Source: Acinetobacter sp. UBA6641
Lineage (GTDB): Bacteria; Pseudomonadota; Gammaproteobacteria; Pseudomonadales; Moraxellaceae
Direction of reading: 5' to 3'
Length of the DNA: 9,508 nucleotides
Assembly: GCA_002455755.1 (NCBI GenBank)
Contig: DKLL01000094.1
Coordinates: forward strand, 11,258-20,765
The notes beneath the pieces are model-generated. The model made no database searches and had not been told where the DNA came from. It was given only the letters and a program-made list of their open reading frames with translations. Both the position numbers and the translations under genes were made by a program. Below are positions 1 through 6,820 of the stretch, one piece after another; position 1 is the stretch's first letter; every line of letters begins with the position of its first letter.

Positions 1-412
1 TATTAGAAAATGAAGCACTGCACACTGCACTAGCCACATTGCCTTTTGCCACCGAAGTAAATGCAATGGAAGATTGCACGGTTGATGGCAAGAAGCACAT
101 GAACAGGAAGCCCCAGTACAACTCTTTTCCTAACAGCGGTAATAGAATCGGTTTAGCCATTAAACCTAAAAGCGGAAATAAGGCAAAAGTGAAAGCAAAC
201 ACCACCACATGGAATTTCCAGTGCATGATGCCCTGTACCACTGCCTCTCTGGAAAGTTTTGCACCATGCAAAAAGAATAGAATCGCAATTGCCACCGAAG
301 TGATCACACTAAAAATATCCGCAGCCAGACCCGAGATGGGCATGAGGCTTGCCAAGATCACCATCACAATCAACAAAATAGTAAAGCGATCCAATGCCAA
401 TAATTTTAACAT
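1..412 (-). CDS. SBF-like (bile acid:sodium symporter-like) transporter, N-terminal part, cut by window edge
   Basis: Reading the minus strand from an ATG at 412 gives 137 codons without a stop up to the window edge, so the gene continues to the left. The protein is very hydrophobic, with likely membrane helices near residues 10-28, 31-48, 67-88 and 100-117. It carries two stretches I recognise from the SBF-like family (YfeH in Escherichia coli, SLC10A7 in animals): FFLHGAKLS near residues 46-54 and LPSTVQSSIAF near 108-118, followed by GNV..A.C.AS.SN. Family members have about 10 helices and roughly 330 residues, so about 40% is seen here. They sit in the inner membrane; the bacterial substrate is not established. 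The start is supported by AGGAAG at 423-418, five bases upstream. A plus-strand open frame over the same bases is a shadow. Confidence 0.85.
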   Translation of the reverse strand, partial: MLKLLALDRFTILLIVMVILASLMPISGLAADIFSVITSVAIAILFFLHGAKLSREAVVQGIMHWKFHVVVFAFTFALFPLLGLMAKPILLPLLGKELYWGFLFMCFLPSTVQSSIAFTSVAKGNVASAVCSASFSN

Positions 413-417
413 CGCTA

Positions 418-423
418 CTTCCT
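418..423 (-). promoter_or_regulatory. Ribosome binding site of the SBF-like gene
   Basis: AGGAAG on the minus strand lies five bases before the ATG at 412. It fixes the start of the partial transporter gene and argues against coding on the opposite strand. Confidence 0.7.
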
Positions 424-440
424 GTAATAATTGAAAATAT

Positions 441-495
441 AAAAAAAGCCCAATAAGTGAATTTACCTAATGGTAAAGTTTCATCTTACTGGGCT
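441..495 (-). terminator. Rho-independent terminator downstream of gloA, with nested hairpin
   Basis: Read on the minus strand, AGCCCAGTAAG (495-485) pairs with CTTATTGGGCT (457-447) with one mismatch. The run TTTTTTT (447-441) follows directly. Inside the loop a second perfect 6-bp stem, TTTACC (462-467) with GGTAAA (472-477), closes on TAAT, so the whole element can fold into one long interrupted hairpin. It lies about 140 bases after the gloA stop and just before the SBF-like gene. It most simply ends gloA transcription, but it could also act in the leader of the next gene. Confidence 0.7.
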
Positions 496-635
496 AAATA
501 AATAAAGCCAGTTTTTCAACTCAATGTTGAATATTTAGTTTATCTATATCACTTTATGATAGGATTTCTTTCATAAATTCTTTTTATTGCTCTCATAATA
601 AGCAACAAGATTAAAATATTTATGAAGAAATACGA

Positions 636-1037
636 TTAATTATTTCTGGCATTTTTATCTTGCTGGATCAGCTCGATTTTATAGCCGTCCGGATCTTCAA
701 CAAAAGCAATCACAGTGACGCCGCCTTTCATAGGACCCGCTTCACGGACGACATTACCACCGCGTGCCTTGATCTCTTCACAGGCTTTATAGGCATCATC
801 AACCGCAATGGCAATATGACCGTAGGCATTGCCCAGCTCATAGCTTTCTGTGTCCCAGTTATGAGTCAGTTCCAGTACCGTATGATCTTTTTCATCGCCA
901 TAACCAACAAATGCTAAAGTGAATCGACCCTCTTCATAATCACGTTTACGAAGCAAAGTCATACCGAGCATTTCAGTATAGAACTTTAAGGATTGTTCTA
1001 AATTGCCTACACGTAACATGGTGTGGAGCATGCGCAT
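636..1037 (-). CDS. gloA: Glyoxalase I (lactoylglutathione lyase)
   Basis: This 133-residue protein converts the hemithioacetal of methylglyoxal and glutathione to S-lactoylglutathione, the first step of cytosolic methylglyoxal detoxification. It matches E. coli GloA (135 aa) along its whole length from [10 protein letters not shown]. The four metal ligands of the family are all present at the expected positions: H5, E56, H74 and E122. Other family hallmarks are LAFVGYG, YGHIA and [11 protein letters not shown]. Together these make a nickel-type bacterial GloA likely. I chose the ATG at 1037 because homology starts there and AGGA lies nine bases upstream. The open frame extends to a TTG at 1100, but those extra 21 residues would overlap the probable promoter (1072-1100). 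The gene stands alone between the ampG terminator and its own terminator. Confidence 0.95.
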   Translation of the reverse strand: MRMLHTMLRVGNLEQSLKFYTEMLGMTLLRKRDYEEGRFTLAFVGYGDEKDHTVLELTHNWDTESYELGNAYGHIAIAVDDAYKACEEIKARGGNVVREAGPMKGGVTVIAFVEDPDGYKIELIQQDKNARNN

Positions 1038-1046
1038 CTTTGATTT

Positions 1047-1050
1047 TCCT
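1047..1050 (-). promoter_or_regulatory. Ribosome binding site deciding the gloA start
   Basis: AGGA on the minus strand, nine bases before the ATG at 1037, supports the short 133-residue GloA rather than the form extended upstream to 1100. Confidence 0.6.
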
Positions 1051-1071
1051 AGGTTATCAATTTTTATAGAC

Positions 1072-1100
1072 ACTATAGGGATTTCATGGGGAAAATTCAA
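1072..1100 (-). promoter_or_regulatory. Probable sigma-70 promoter of gloA
   Basis: On the minus strand TTGAAT (1100-1095) is followed after exactly 17 bases by TATAGT (1077-1072). Each hexamer differs from consensus by one or two positions. The expected start of transcription would be near 1065, giving a leader of about 28 bases. I see no operator-like repeat next to it. Confidence 0.6.
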
Positions 1101-1264
1101 TTTAGCAATATGGTTATAATAGTTGTTACTGTTCTAATCGCGTGTGGTTTTGACATTTTTAAATCAATATTAAACTTAGCTGCGTTCGCCCTAAAAATTC
1201 ATTATTTTTATACTTAGGCTATTTTTAAAATAACTCTGCACTTTTACATCAATTTTTATCTAAA

Positions 1265-1303
1265 GAAAAACCCATTTTATCTTCAAGAAAAAATAGGTTT
1301 TTC
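1265..1303 (-). terminator. Probable terminator of ampG
   Basis: GAAAAACC-ATTTT (1265-1278) pairs with AAAAT-GGTTTTTC (1290-1303) with a single C/A mismatch. A small inner stem CT/AG lies around a TCA loop. On the minus strand the hairpin ends in TTTTTCTTTA. Most of the T-run lies within the stem, so it is weaker than the other terminators in the window. It is 24 bases past the ampG stop. Confidence 0.55.
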
Positions 1304-1326
1304 ATTCAGTTTTTTAAAAATTCAGT

Positions 1327-3477
1327 TTAGCCAGATTGTTGCTGCCCATGTTCACGCAATAACTTCCCTACCCAAACCACCAGAATTAAAATGGGAATTC
1401 CTATCAAGGTAGTCATGAGGAAAAAGTTCGGATAACCGATATTGGTCACAATCGTTCCCGAATAGCCGCCCAAAATCTTCGGTGTTAAAGTCATCAGTGA
1501 ACTAAAAATGGCGTACTGTACTGCCGTGAAAGATACACTGGTCAAACTCGACAAGAATGCAATAAATGCTGCACCTGCCAAACCAGATGCCAGATTATCG
1601 ACAATAATGGCAAAATATAACCACAGCGAACTATAAGGTTTAATCACCTTACCCGTAATTGCTACCTCATCATTCGATTGAACATTGATTGCCGCCAAAG
1701 GCTGAACATCAATATCCAAGTCTTTAGCTACGCTCGAGTTCATATCCACAAGATAGCCATGCTGTGTGCTTAAAATGGCTTTGTCATTATCGATCACTTC
1801 AGCCACAAGCTGTTTCGATGCGGAATTTGCCAGGCTTTCTGCTGGAATGGCTGCACTAAATACCCCAGTTTTGTCCAGATTGGCATCAAATTTCTGCCCA
1901 TCTAAATGCAAGACAATTTTTTGCGTTTCAGATAATGCAGGTCCAAAATACTGGCCACGAACCACCAGACTGTTCTCTTTTTCATGCGAAGCAATCATAT
2001 TATCGCTGGTCACTGGCAGAATTTGTAATCCAGTTTGTGTTGCATCAAGTTTTAAATACGGCACGGTGGTAACAACTGGAGTTTGTGTACCATCCTGATA
2101 ATGAGTCATAACCTGTACCGCATTGGCTTGGGCCAAAACCTGATTTGGCACCCTTAACTTCCAGTACCCTACTTCATCAGCCTGAACCTGATACTTGTGC
2201 GGGCCAACAATGACTTGAACATCATGCGTAGGCTGGCCTGATTTTACCAAACCGATAAAGATCAGGTTGGTTGAACTGGCCAGAACTGCACCAACAAACA
2301 TCAGTTTCATAATGTTCATACGCTGTGCCAGCAACCCACCGAGGAAACCGCCAACCAGACTAAAAATTACCCCGTAAATTTTTACCGCTTCTGCAATCTG
2401 CTCTTTACTGAAGTTTAAATCCTGATAAAACACATTTGAAATCACCCCGGCAATAATGTCGGAAATACGATAGAAACCAATCAACAATAACAGCACTAAT
2501 GCCAGTTTTACGCCATAACGCTTAAAGAAATCGGCAATCGGACTGATCCAGGTTTCCATAGTCATTTGCTTGTTGACCGCACCCATTTTGACCAGTAATG
2601 CGCCCAGAAATACAGCTACAGCAGCAGATCCGACGAAGCGTAAGGTCTCAAAGCAGAACAGCAACAACGAGTCAGTAATTGCAAATTGTGCCTTAACAGA
2701 TTCCGTTAAGGTTCCAGACAAAATATAGCTTACTACAAAGCCAATCACGGCAACAAAAAATACGGCCACCAGACGATAATAATCGCTACGCTTATAATCT
2801 TTATAAGTACGTTCGACATGCGGCTCACGAATCACTAAAGTGGTGATAATTCCCACCAGCATGACTGCGGCCATGATTAAGTAAGTGATTTTCCAGGCAC
2901 TATAAATATAGTTTCCTTTGGCTGTGCCAAGCGATGCTGCAAGGAACAACGCACCAGCCCCCGCCACAATCATCCCGATGCGATAACCTGCATTGTAAGT
3001 CGACGCAAGTACAGTTTGCATTTCTGTTTCTGCAAGCTCAATGCGATAAGCATCAATCACAATATCCTGAGTCGCTGCAGAAAAACCCAGCAACACGGCG
3101 CCTGCTGCCATCTGATACAAATAGCCCTGACCGAGTGCCGGATTAGAAAAAGCCATCATACAAATGGCGCTGATAATTAAAACTTGTGCAATCAGCAACC
3201 AGGCCCGACGACGCCCCAGCTTTTTGGTCAGGAAAGGCACCGGCAATTCATCAATCAAAGGTGCCCAGACAAATTTGAATGAATAGCCCAGTGCTGCCCA
3301 GCTAAAAAATGTCACTGCACTTTTTTCAATGCCCGCTTCACCTAGCCATAGGGACAGACTGGAAAAGATCAAAAGAATGGGAATACCGGCTGAAAATCCT
3401 AAAAACAGCATGACCAGTGCACGACGATCGAGAAAAGCAGTAAAGGCAGATTTCCACCCTGTAGATTGTGTTGTCAT
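1327..3477 (-). CDS. ampG: AmpG-family muropeptide permease with large periplasmic insert
   Basis: This 716-residue inner-membrane transporter of the major facilitator superfamily is probably the importer of GlcNAc-anhydroMurNAc-peptides for cell-wall recycling; in other bacteria AmpG also supplies the signal for AmpC induction. Residues 18-412 and 616-710 align by eye with E. coli AmpG: LGFSAGIP (26-33), FKFVWAPLID (67-76), GRRRAWLL (88-95), TQDIVIDA (136-143), GYRIGMIVAG (164-173), YRISD (336-340), DNLASGLAGAAFIA (627-640) and FTAVQYA (650-656). It is over 200 residues longer than E. coli AmpG (about 491) because of an insert at about 413-615 (separate entry). Two extra hydrophobic segments at 230-255 and 268-297 follow the sixth helix. 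The ATG at 3477 lacks a clear Shine-Dalgarno, so the start is probable. It is divergent from the Lon-like gene. Confidence 0.88.
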   Translation of the reverse strand: MTTQSTGWKSAFTAFLDRRALVMLFLGFSAGIPILLIFSSLSLWLGEAGIEKSAVTFFSWAALGYSFKFVWAPLIDELPVPFLTKKLGRRRAWLLIAQVLIISAICMMAFSNPALGQGYLYQMAAGAVLLGFSAATQDIVIDAYRIELAETEMQTVLASTYNAGYRIGMIVAGAGALFLAASLGTAKGNYIYSAWKITYLIMAAVMLVGIITTLVIREPHVERTYKDYKRSDYYRLVAVFFVAVIGFVVSYILSGTLTESVKAQFAITDSLLLFCFETLRFVGSAAVAVFLGALLVKMGAVNKQMTMETWISPIADFFKRYGVKLALVLLLLIGFYRISDIIAGVISNVFYQDLNFSKEQIAEAVKIYGVIFSLVGGFLGGLLAQRMNIMKLMFVGAVLASSTNLIFIGLVKSGQPTHDVQVIVGPHKYQVQADEVGYWKLRVPNQVLAQANAVQVMTHYQDGTQTPVVTTVPYLKLDATQTGLQILPVTSDNMIASHEKENSLVVRGQYFGPALSETQKIVLHLDGQKFDANLDKTGVFSAAIPAESLANSASKQLVAEVIDNDKAILSTQHGYLVDMNSSVAKDLDIDVQPLAAINVQSNDEVAITGKVIKPYSSLWLYFAIIVDNLASGLAGAAFIAFLSSLTSVSFTAVQYAIFSSLMTLTPKILGGYSGTIVTNIGYPNFFLMTTLIGIPILILVVWVGKLLREHGQQQSG
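1633..2241 (-). other. Insert in AmpG resembling bacterial Ig-like repeats
   Basis: AmpG residues about 413-615 are soluble and rich in beta-strand patterns. They sit between the helices equivalent to MFS helices 9 and 10, which places them in the periplasm if the N terminus is cytoplasmic. Two parts align with each other: residues 420-468 (VIVGPHKYQVQADEVGYWKL..VP...LA..) and 521-577 (IVLHLDGQKFDANLDKTGVF..AIP.ESLA..), both ending in YL..D. The pattern G.K[YF]....D..G.[WF]...[VI]P...LA is typical of bacterial Ig-like modules. The fold assignment is inference from pattern only. Confidence 0.6.
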
Positions 3478-3496
3478 TGCGTTGTTTTTTTCTGCA

Positions 3497-3537
3497 AAAC
3501 TGAATGCTGCTATTCAAACGCGTAATAAGTTCAGTTT
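3497..3537. repeat. 8-bp inverted repeat in the ampG leader/promoter
   Basis: AAACTGAA (3497-3504) and its exact reverse complement TTCAGTTT (3530-3537) are separated by 25 bases. A shorter inverted repeat TGAAT/ATTCA (3501-3505 and 3512-3516) nests inside. The arms straddle the probable -10 of ampG, so this could be an operator or leader hairpin. It could also be chance in AT-rich DNA. Confidence 0.4.
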
Positions 3538-3540
3538 CAA
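3512..3540 (-). promoter_or_regulatory. Possible promoter of ampG
   Basis: On the minus strand TTGAAA (3540-3535) and TTGAAT (3517-3512) are separated by 17 bases. The -35 is close to consensus and the -10 is moderate. The implied transcript starts near 3505, leaving a leader of about 28 bases before the ATG at 3477. Inverted repeats overlap both hexamers. Confidence 0.4.
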
Positions 3541-3554
3541 CAATAATTGTGAAA
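3535..3554. repeat. Imperfect palindrome TTTCA(A)CAAT-A-ATTGTGAAA
   Basis: TTTCA plus CAAT (3535-3544, with one extra A at 3540) mirrors ATTG plus TGAAA (3546-3554) around A3545, giving two nine-base arms with a single bulge. It overlaps the probable ampG -35 element in the space shared with the divergent Lon-like gene, a place where a dimeric repressor or activator site would be expected. The binding protein is unknown. Confidence 0.4.
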
Positions 3555-3592
3555 TCATTATTTTATTTTGTCGATAAAAGAGCCCTCCGCGC

Positions 3593-3620
3593 TTGAATTT
3601 TTCAACTAAACCTGTATACC
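3593..3620 (+). promoter_or_regulatory. Weak candidate promoter of the Lon-like protease gene
   Basis: TTGAAT (3593-3598) and TATACC (3615-3620) are separated by 16 bases. The -35 overlaps a short palindrome TTGAA-TTT-TTCAA (3593-3605). Transcription would begin near 3627, about 35 bases before the GTG start. The -10 is poor, so this is tentative. Confidence 0.3.
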
Positions 3621-3661
3621 TTTAAATCTCTATTGCAATATTTTAGTTTTGGATTTAAACA

Positions 3662-6301
3662 GTGCCCCAAAAACTCGATCAAATGAATTCTTCATTATCT
3701 GCAACTCCCCCAATGAATCAACCAGACTCTATACAAAGCAGTTTAATTTCAGCATTCGATCAACCGGAAATTCAAAACACCCTGACCAAAACATATCTTC
3801 AACCCCAGCAGTTGACGCATATTCCAAATCTTGAAAAAATTCCTGCATCAACACGAAGAATAAAGCCTCTTAATGACTTTCTTGGGCAAGATCGCGCACG
3901 TGCCTCTGTTGAAGCAGGCATTGCCTTGCCTTACTCTGGCTATAACATTTTTGCAGTAGGCACAGCAGGCTTAGGTAAACGCACCATGATCAAGCGTTTA
4001 CTGCAACAACATGCCAAGACCATGCAAACACCGAATGACTGGGTCTATGTCAACAATTTTAAATTGCCCCGTCAGCCAATTGCACTGGAACTTCCGCCCG
4101 GACAAGCGCCTAAATTTCAGGCCTTGCTTCATCAAACCTGGCAAACCATTTTAAAACAGCTGGAACGACGCTTTACGGCTGAAACCTATCACAACCGCAT
4201 TGAAATGATTCGCGAGCAAACCGGCGATGAACAGCAATCGGCCCTGGTGGAACTGACCAAAGAAGGCGCAGACTTTGATTTAAAACTGATTTCACAAGAT
4301 GATGAGCACTGCTTCGTGCCGGTTCATCTGAAAGACAATGAATATCAGGAAATGTCCAAAGAAGACATCAATTCCCTGGATAGCAAACAGCGTGCAGAGA
4401 TTGCTTCTAACATCCGCTACATGAATAAAAAACTGGAGCGTTTGGGCTTACATTTAGGTGATCTGGAAGATGATGCCCGAGATCAGGTTCAACATTTAAA
4501 TCGCGACATTGCCAAACAAGTGGTGATACCGCGTATTGATATGATTCAGAACAAATATCCCGATGTCGATGGCTTGACTGAATATCTGCAATATTATGCT
4601 GAAGATATTATCAATAATGTCGAAATTATCTTAGAGCAAGAAGAAGATGATTTCGCTCCAGGCATTTTCAGCCGTGTGCCCTCACGTTATCAGGCCAATA
4701 TCATTGTTTCCTATAAGCCAAATAGCGGTGCACCCGTCATTTTTGAAGATTTTCCCACCCACTACAACCTGTTGGGACATGTGGAACAACTCACTCAAAA
4801 TGGCACCATCACCACTGACTTTACCCTGATTCGTCCAGGTTCACTGCATAAGGCTAACGGCGGTTTTCTGATGCTTGAAGCTGAACAACTGCTGGAACAG
4901 CCTTATGCATGGCAAGGGCTAAAACGCGCCTTGAAATCAGGAAAATTAAAGCTATCGTCGCTGGAACACATGCTGACCTTAACCGGCAGCATCTCCATAG
5001 AACCAGAGGCTATTCCATTAAATATCAAAGTGATCTTGCTTGCAGAACCTGAAATTTATTATGAAATTTTAGAGTTGGAACCGGAACTCGGCAGCGTGTT
5101 TAAAATCCGCGCCGATTTTACCGACACATTACAACGTAATGACATTAATGAACAAGCTTACATGCAGTTGATTGCAGACTATGTTCAGGCAGATAAACTC
5201 TTGCCTTTCGACCGTTCTGCATTGGCTGCATTACTTACCGATTCAAGTCGCCAGGCAGAAGACCAAAGTTCATTGTCATTACACGCCTTAACTTTGGGGG
5301 ATCTGATCCGTGAAGCACATCACCATGCCGCTCAGGCCGGTGATAAAACCGTTTCGGAAAAGCATATCAATACCGCACTGGATCATCGCAAGTACCGCTT
5401 AGGTTATTTACGTGAATTGTACTGGCAAGACTTAACCCGTGGCACGCAGCTCATCGAAACCAAGGGTCACCGTTTAGGTCAAATCAATGCCCTGTCCGTG
5501 ATTCAGTATGCCGATGTTGAATTCGGCTTACCTTCACGCTTGACTGCATCGGTCTATCAAGGTGGCGGTGATATTCTGGATATCGAGCGTAGTGTCGAAC
5601 TGGGCGGCTCACTGCATGCCAAAGGTGTACTGCTGATGTCAAGCTTCCTGAAAGCTCACTTTGGCCGTGAACAGATGTTGCATTTCTCGGCTGCCCTTGC
5701 CTTTGAACAAAGTTATGGTCAAATTGACGGTGACAGTGCCACCGTTGCTGAACTTTCGGCACTCATTTCTGCCATCAGCCAGTTACCCATTGATCAGTCC
5801 TGGGCCATTACTGGCTCCATGAACCAGTTGGGTCAGGTTCAACCGATTGGTGGTGTCAATGCCAAAATTGAAGGTTTCTATGATGCCTGTAAGTTACAAG
5901 GCTTGACCGGCAAACAAGGGGTGATTATTCCACGTCAAAATATGGAACACCTGATGTTACGTCATGATGTAATTGAGGCGGTGGCTAAAGGTCAGTTCCA
6001 TATTCATGCCATTGAAACCATTGATCAGGCTTTAGAACTTTTAATGGCACGCCCGGTAGGCACACTCAACAAAAAAGGTCGTTACAGTAAAGGTTCAATT
6101 TATGCTGCGGTCATGGCACAATTAGAATATTGGCAGGCACTGGAAGATGGTGCCGAAATTGAAGAAGAACCAAAGAAAAAGAAAAAAAAGAAGAAAGACA
6201 AGAAAAAGGCCAAAACTGAAATAACAGCTGATGAAACGGTAACAGCAATATCTGTTGAAGTTGCAGCAAATAATCAGGATCATAGCTCAAAAGATGCCTG
6301 A
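3662..6301 (+). CDS. LonB-type AAA+ ATPase with C-terminal Ser-Lys Lon protease domain
   Basis: This 879-residue protein belongs to the Lon-related group with an AAA_32-like ATPase and no classical Lon N domain. It is probably a cytosolic ATP-dependent protease; its substrates are unknown. The order is: LonB-type start (DFLGQDRARASVEAGI, 72-87); P-loop GTAGLGKRT (100-108); helical, charged insertion (about 160-330); Walker B-like GGFLMLEAEQLL (400-411); AAA lid (about 500-590); Lon protease domain (about 600-795). The catalytic pair is S692 in DGDSA and K735 in GGVNAKIEG, 43 residues apart as in E. coli Lon. The last 40 or so residues are a lysine-rich tail not needed by the family. The GTG at 3662 has GGA eight bases upstream; an ATG at 3683 is the alternative and has no visible Shine-Dalgarno. 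It converges on grxD. Confidence 0.9.
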   Translation: MPQKLDQMNSSLSATPPMNQPDSIQSSLISAFDQPEIQNTLTKTYLQPQQLTHIPNLEKIPASTRRIKPLNDFLGQDRARASVEAGIALPYSGYNIFAVGTAGLGKRTMIKRLLQQHAKTMQTPNDWVYVNNFKLPRQPIALELPPGQAPKFQALLHQTWQTILKQLERRFTAETYHNRIEMIREQTGDEQQSALVELTKEGADFDLKLISQDDEHCFVPVHLKDNEYQEMSKEDINSLDSKQRAEIASNIRYMNKKLERLGLHLGDLEDDARDQVQHLNRDIAKQVVIPRIDMIQNKYPDVDGLTEYLQYYAEDIINNVEIILEQEEDDFAPGIFSRVPSRYQANIIVSYKPNSGAPVIFEDFPTHYNLLGHVEQLTQNGTITTDFTLIRPGSLHKANGGFLMLEAEQLLEQPYAWQGLKRALKSGKLKLSSLEHMLTLTGSISIEPEAIPLNIKVILLAEPEIYYEILELEPELGSVFKIRADFTDTLQRNDINEQAYMQLIADYVQADKLLPFDRSALAALLTDSSRQAEDQSSLSLHALTLGDLIREAHHHAAQAGDKTVSEKHINTALDHRKYRLGYLRELYWQDLTRGTQLIETKGHRLGQINALSVIQYADVEFGLPSRLTASVYQGGGDILDIERSVELGGSLHAKGVLLMSSFLKAHFGREQMLHFSAALAFEQSYGQIDGDSATVAELSALISAISQLPIDQSWAITGSMNQLGQVQPIGGVNAKIEGFYDACKLQGLTGKQGVIIPRQNMEHLMLRHDVIEAVAKGQFHIHAIETIDQALELLMARPVGTLNKKGRYSKGSIYAAVMAQLEYWQALEDGAEIEEEPKKKKKKKKDKKKAKTEITADETVTAISVEVAANNQDHSSKDA
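6173..6216 (+). other. Lysine-rich tail coding tract with dnaX-type A AAA AAG heptamer
   Basis: Codons 838-851 encode eight lysines, D, three lysines, A and K, almost entirely from AAA/AAG, including a run of eight A at 6182-6189. At 6184-6190 the bases A AAA AAG lie in the same phase as the frameshift heptamer of E. coli dnaX. The -1 frame then reads nine more codons to TGA at 6217-6219. No upstream Shine-Dalgarno-like stimulator or clear downstream hairpin was seen. Confidence 0.5.
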
Positions 6302-6317
6302 CATTTTCTGAGACATT

Positions 6318-6344
6318 AAAAAAGCGCCTTCAAGGCGCTTTTTT
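6318..6344. terminator. Bidirectional rho-independent terminator
   Basis: AAAAAAGCGCC-TTCAA-GGCGCTTTTTT forms a perfect GC stem flanked by A and T runs, so it works on both strands. It lies in the 56-base gap between the convergent Lon-like gene (stop at 6301) and grxD (stop at 6358) and serves both. Confidence 0.9.
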
Positions 6345-6357
6345 ATTTAGCCCTGAA

Positions 6358-6699
6358 TTAAGCTTCAGGTGCCGGGCTGTACTGTTCTACTAAAGGTTTC
6401 AACTCACCTTTTTGGAACATATCAAGCATGATATCGCTACCACCGATTAATTCGCCATTGATCCATAACTGCGGGAATGTAGGCCAATTTGCAATTTGCG
6501 GCAAAGTTGCACGAATATCCGGGTTTTCCAAAATGTTGACATAGGCAAATGGACGACCAATTTGACTGAGTGCTTCTACCGCACGTGCAGAGAAACCACA
6601 TTGTGGAAATTGTGGTGTACCTTTCATGTAAAGTAATACTGCATGTTTAGCAATTTGGTCACGAATTAACGCTTCAGTATCGCGTGCTTGTTCAGTCAT
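6358..6699 (-). CDS. grxD: Monothiol CGFS glutaredoxin (Grx4 type)
   Basis: This 113-residue cytosolic protein closely matches E. coli Grx4 (115 aa). The family binds a glutathione-ligated [2Fe-2S] cluster as a homodimer or with BolA-like partners and takes part in iron-sulfur cluster transfer. Visible hallmarks are the glutathione-contacting K26 in LLYMKGTP (22-29), the monothiol motif CGFS (34-37), NWPTFPQLW (71-79) and GGSDI (86-90). I chose the ATG at 6699 because GAGGA lies seven bases upstream and homology begins there. A longer frame starting at 6738 would run across the likely -10 box TATAAT at 6733-6728 and is rejected. It is divergent from the ArgD-like gene and convergent with the Lon-like gene, and is likely transcribed alone. 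Confidence 0.95.
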   Translation of the reverse strand: MTEQARDTEALIRDQIAKHAVLLYMKGTPQFPQCGFSARAVEALSQIGRPFAYVNILENPDIRATLPQIANWPTFPQLWINGELIGGSDIMLDMFQKGELKPLVEQYSPAPEA

Positions 6700-6706
6700 T
6701 GATAAA

Positions 6707-6711
6707 TCCTC
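6707..6711 (-). promoter_or_regulatory. Ribosome binding site deciding the grxD start
   Basis: GAGGA on the minus strand, seven bases before the ATG at 6699, selects the 113-residue product over a 126-residue version starting at 6738. Confidence 0.75.
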
Positions 6712-6727
6712 AACTAATCTGCTTCGC

Positions 6728-6756
6728 ATTATACCCAAAACTTAGCAAAACAGTAT
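6728..6756 (-). promoter_or_regulatory. Probable grxD promoter
   Basis: A perfect TATAAT lies at 6733-6728 on the minus strand. At 17 bases upstream the -35 would be ATACTG (6756-6751), which is poor, so an activator or an upstream element may help. Transcription would start near 6721, about 22 bases before the start codon. Confidence 0.45.
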
Positions 6757-6820
6757 GTCTAAAGCAATAATTCCATTTTTATTTACATTTGGGCTTTTAT
6801 TCTGTTCTGGATTTTGCTTA

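Noticed and set aside
39..434. Plus-strand open frame of 131 codons at the left end
   Set aside because: The composition is unlike a protein of known type, and the minus strand over the same bases encodes a clear SBF-like transporter with a good ribosome binding site.
1038..1100. GloA extended upstream by 21 residues to a TTG at 1100
   Set aside because: Family homology begins at MRMLH with the metal ligand H5, AGGA precedes that ATG, and the extension overlaps a good promoter.
5484..5762. Minus-strand open frame within the Lon-like gene
   Set aside because: It lies entirely inside the conserved protease domain in another frame and has no recognisable protein features.
6700..6738. grxD starting at 6738
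   Set aside because: The -10 box TATAAT (6733-6728) would lie inside the coding region, and GAGGA precedes the ATG at 6699, where homology starts.
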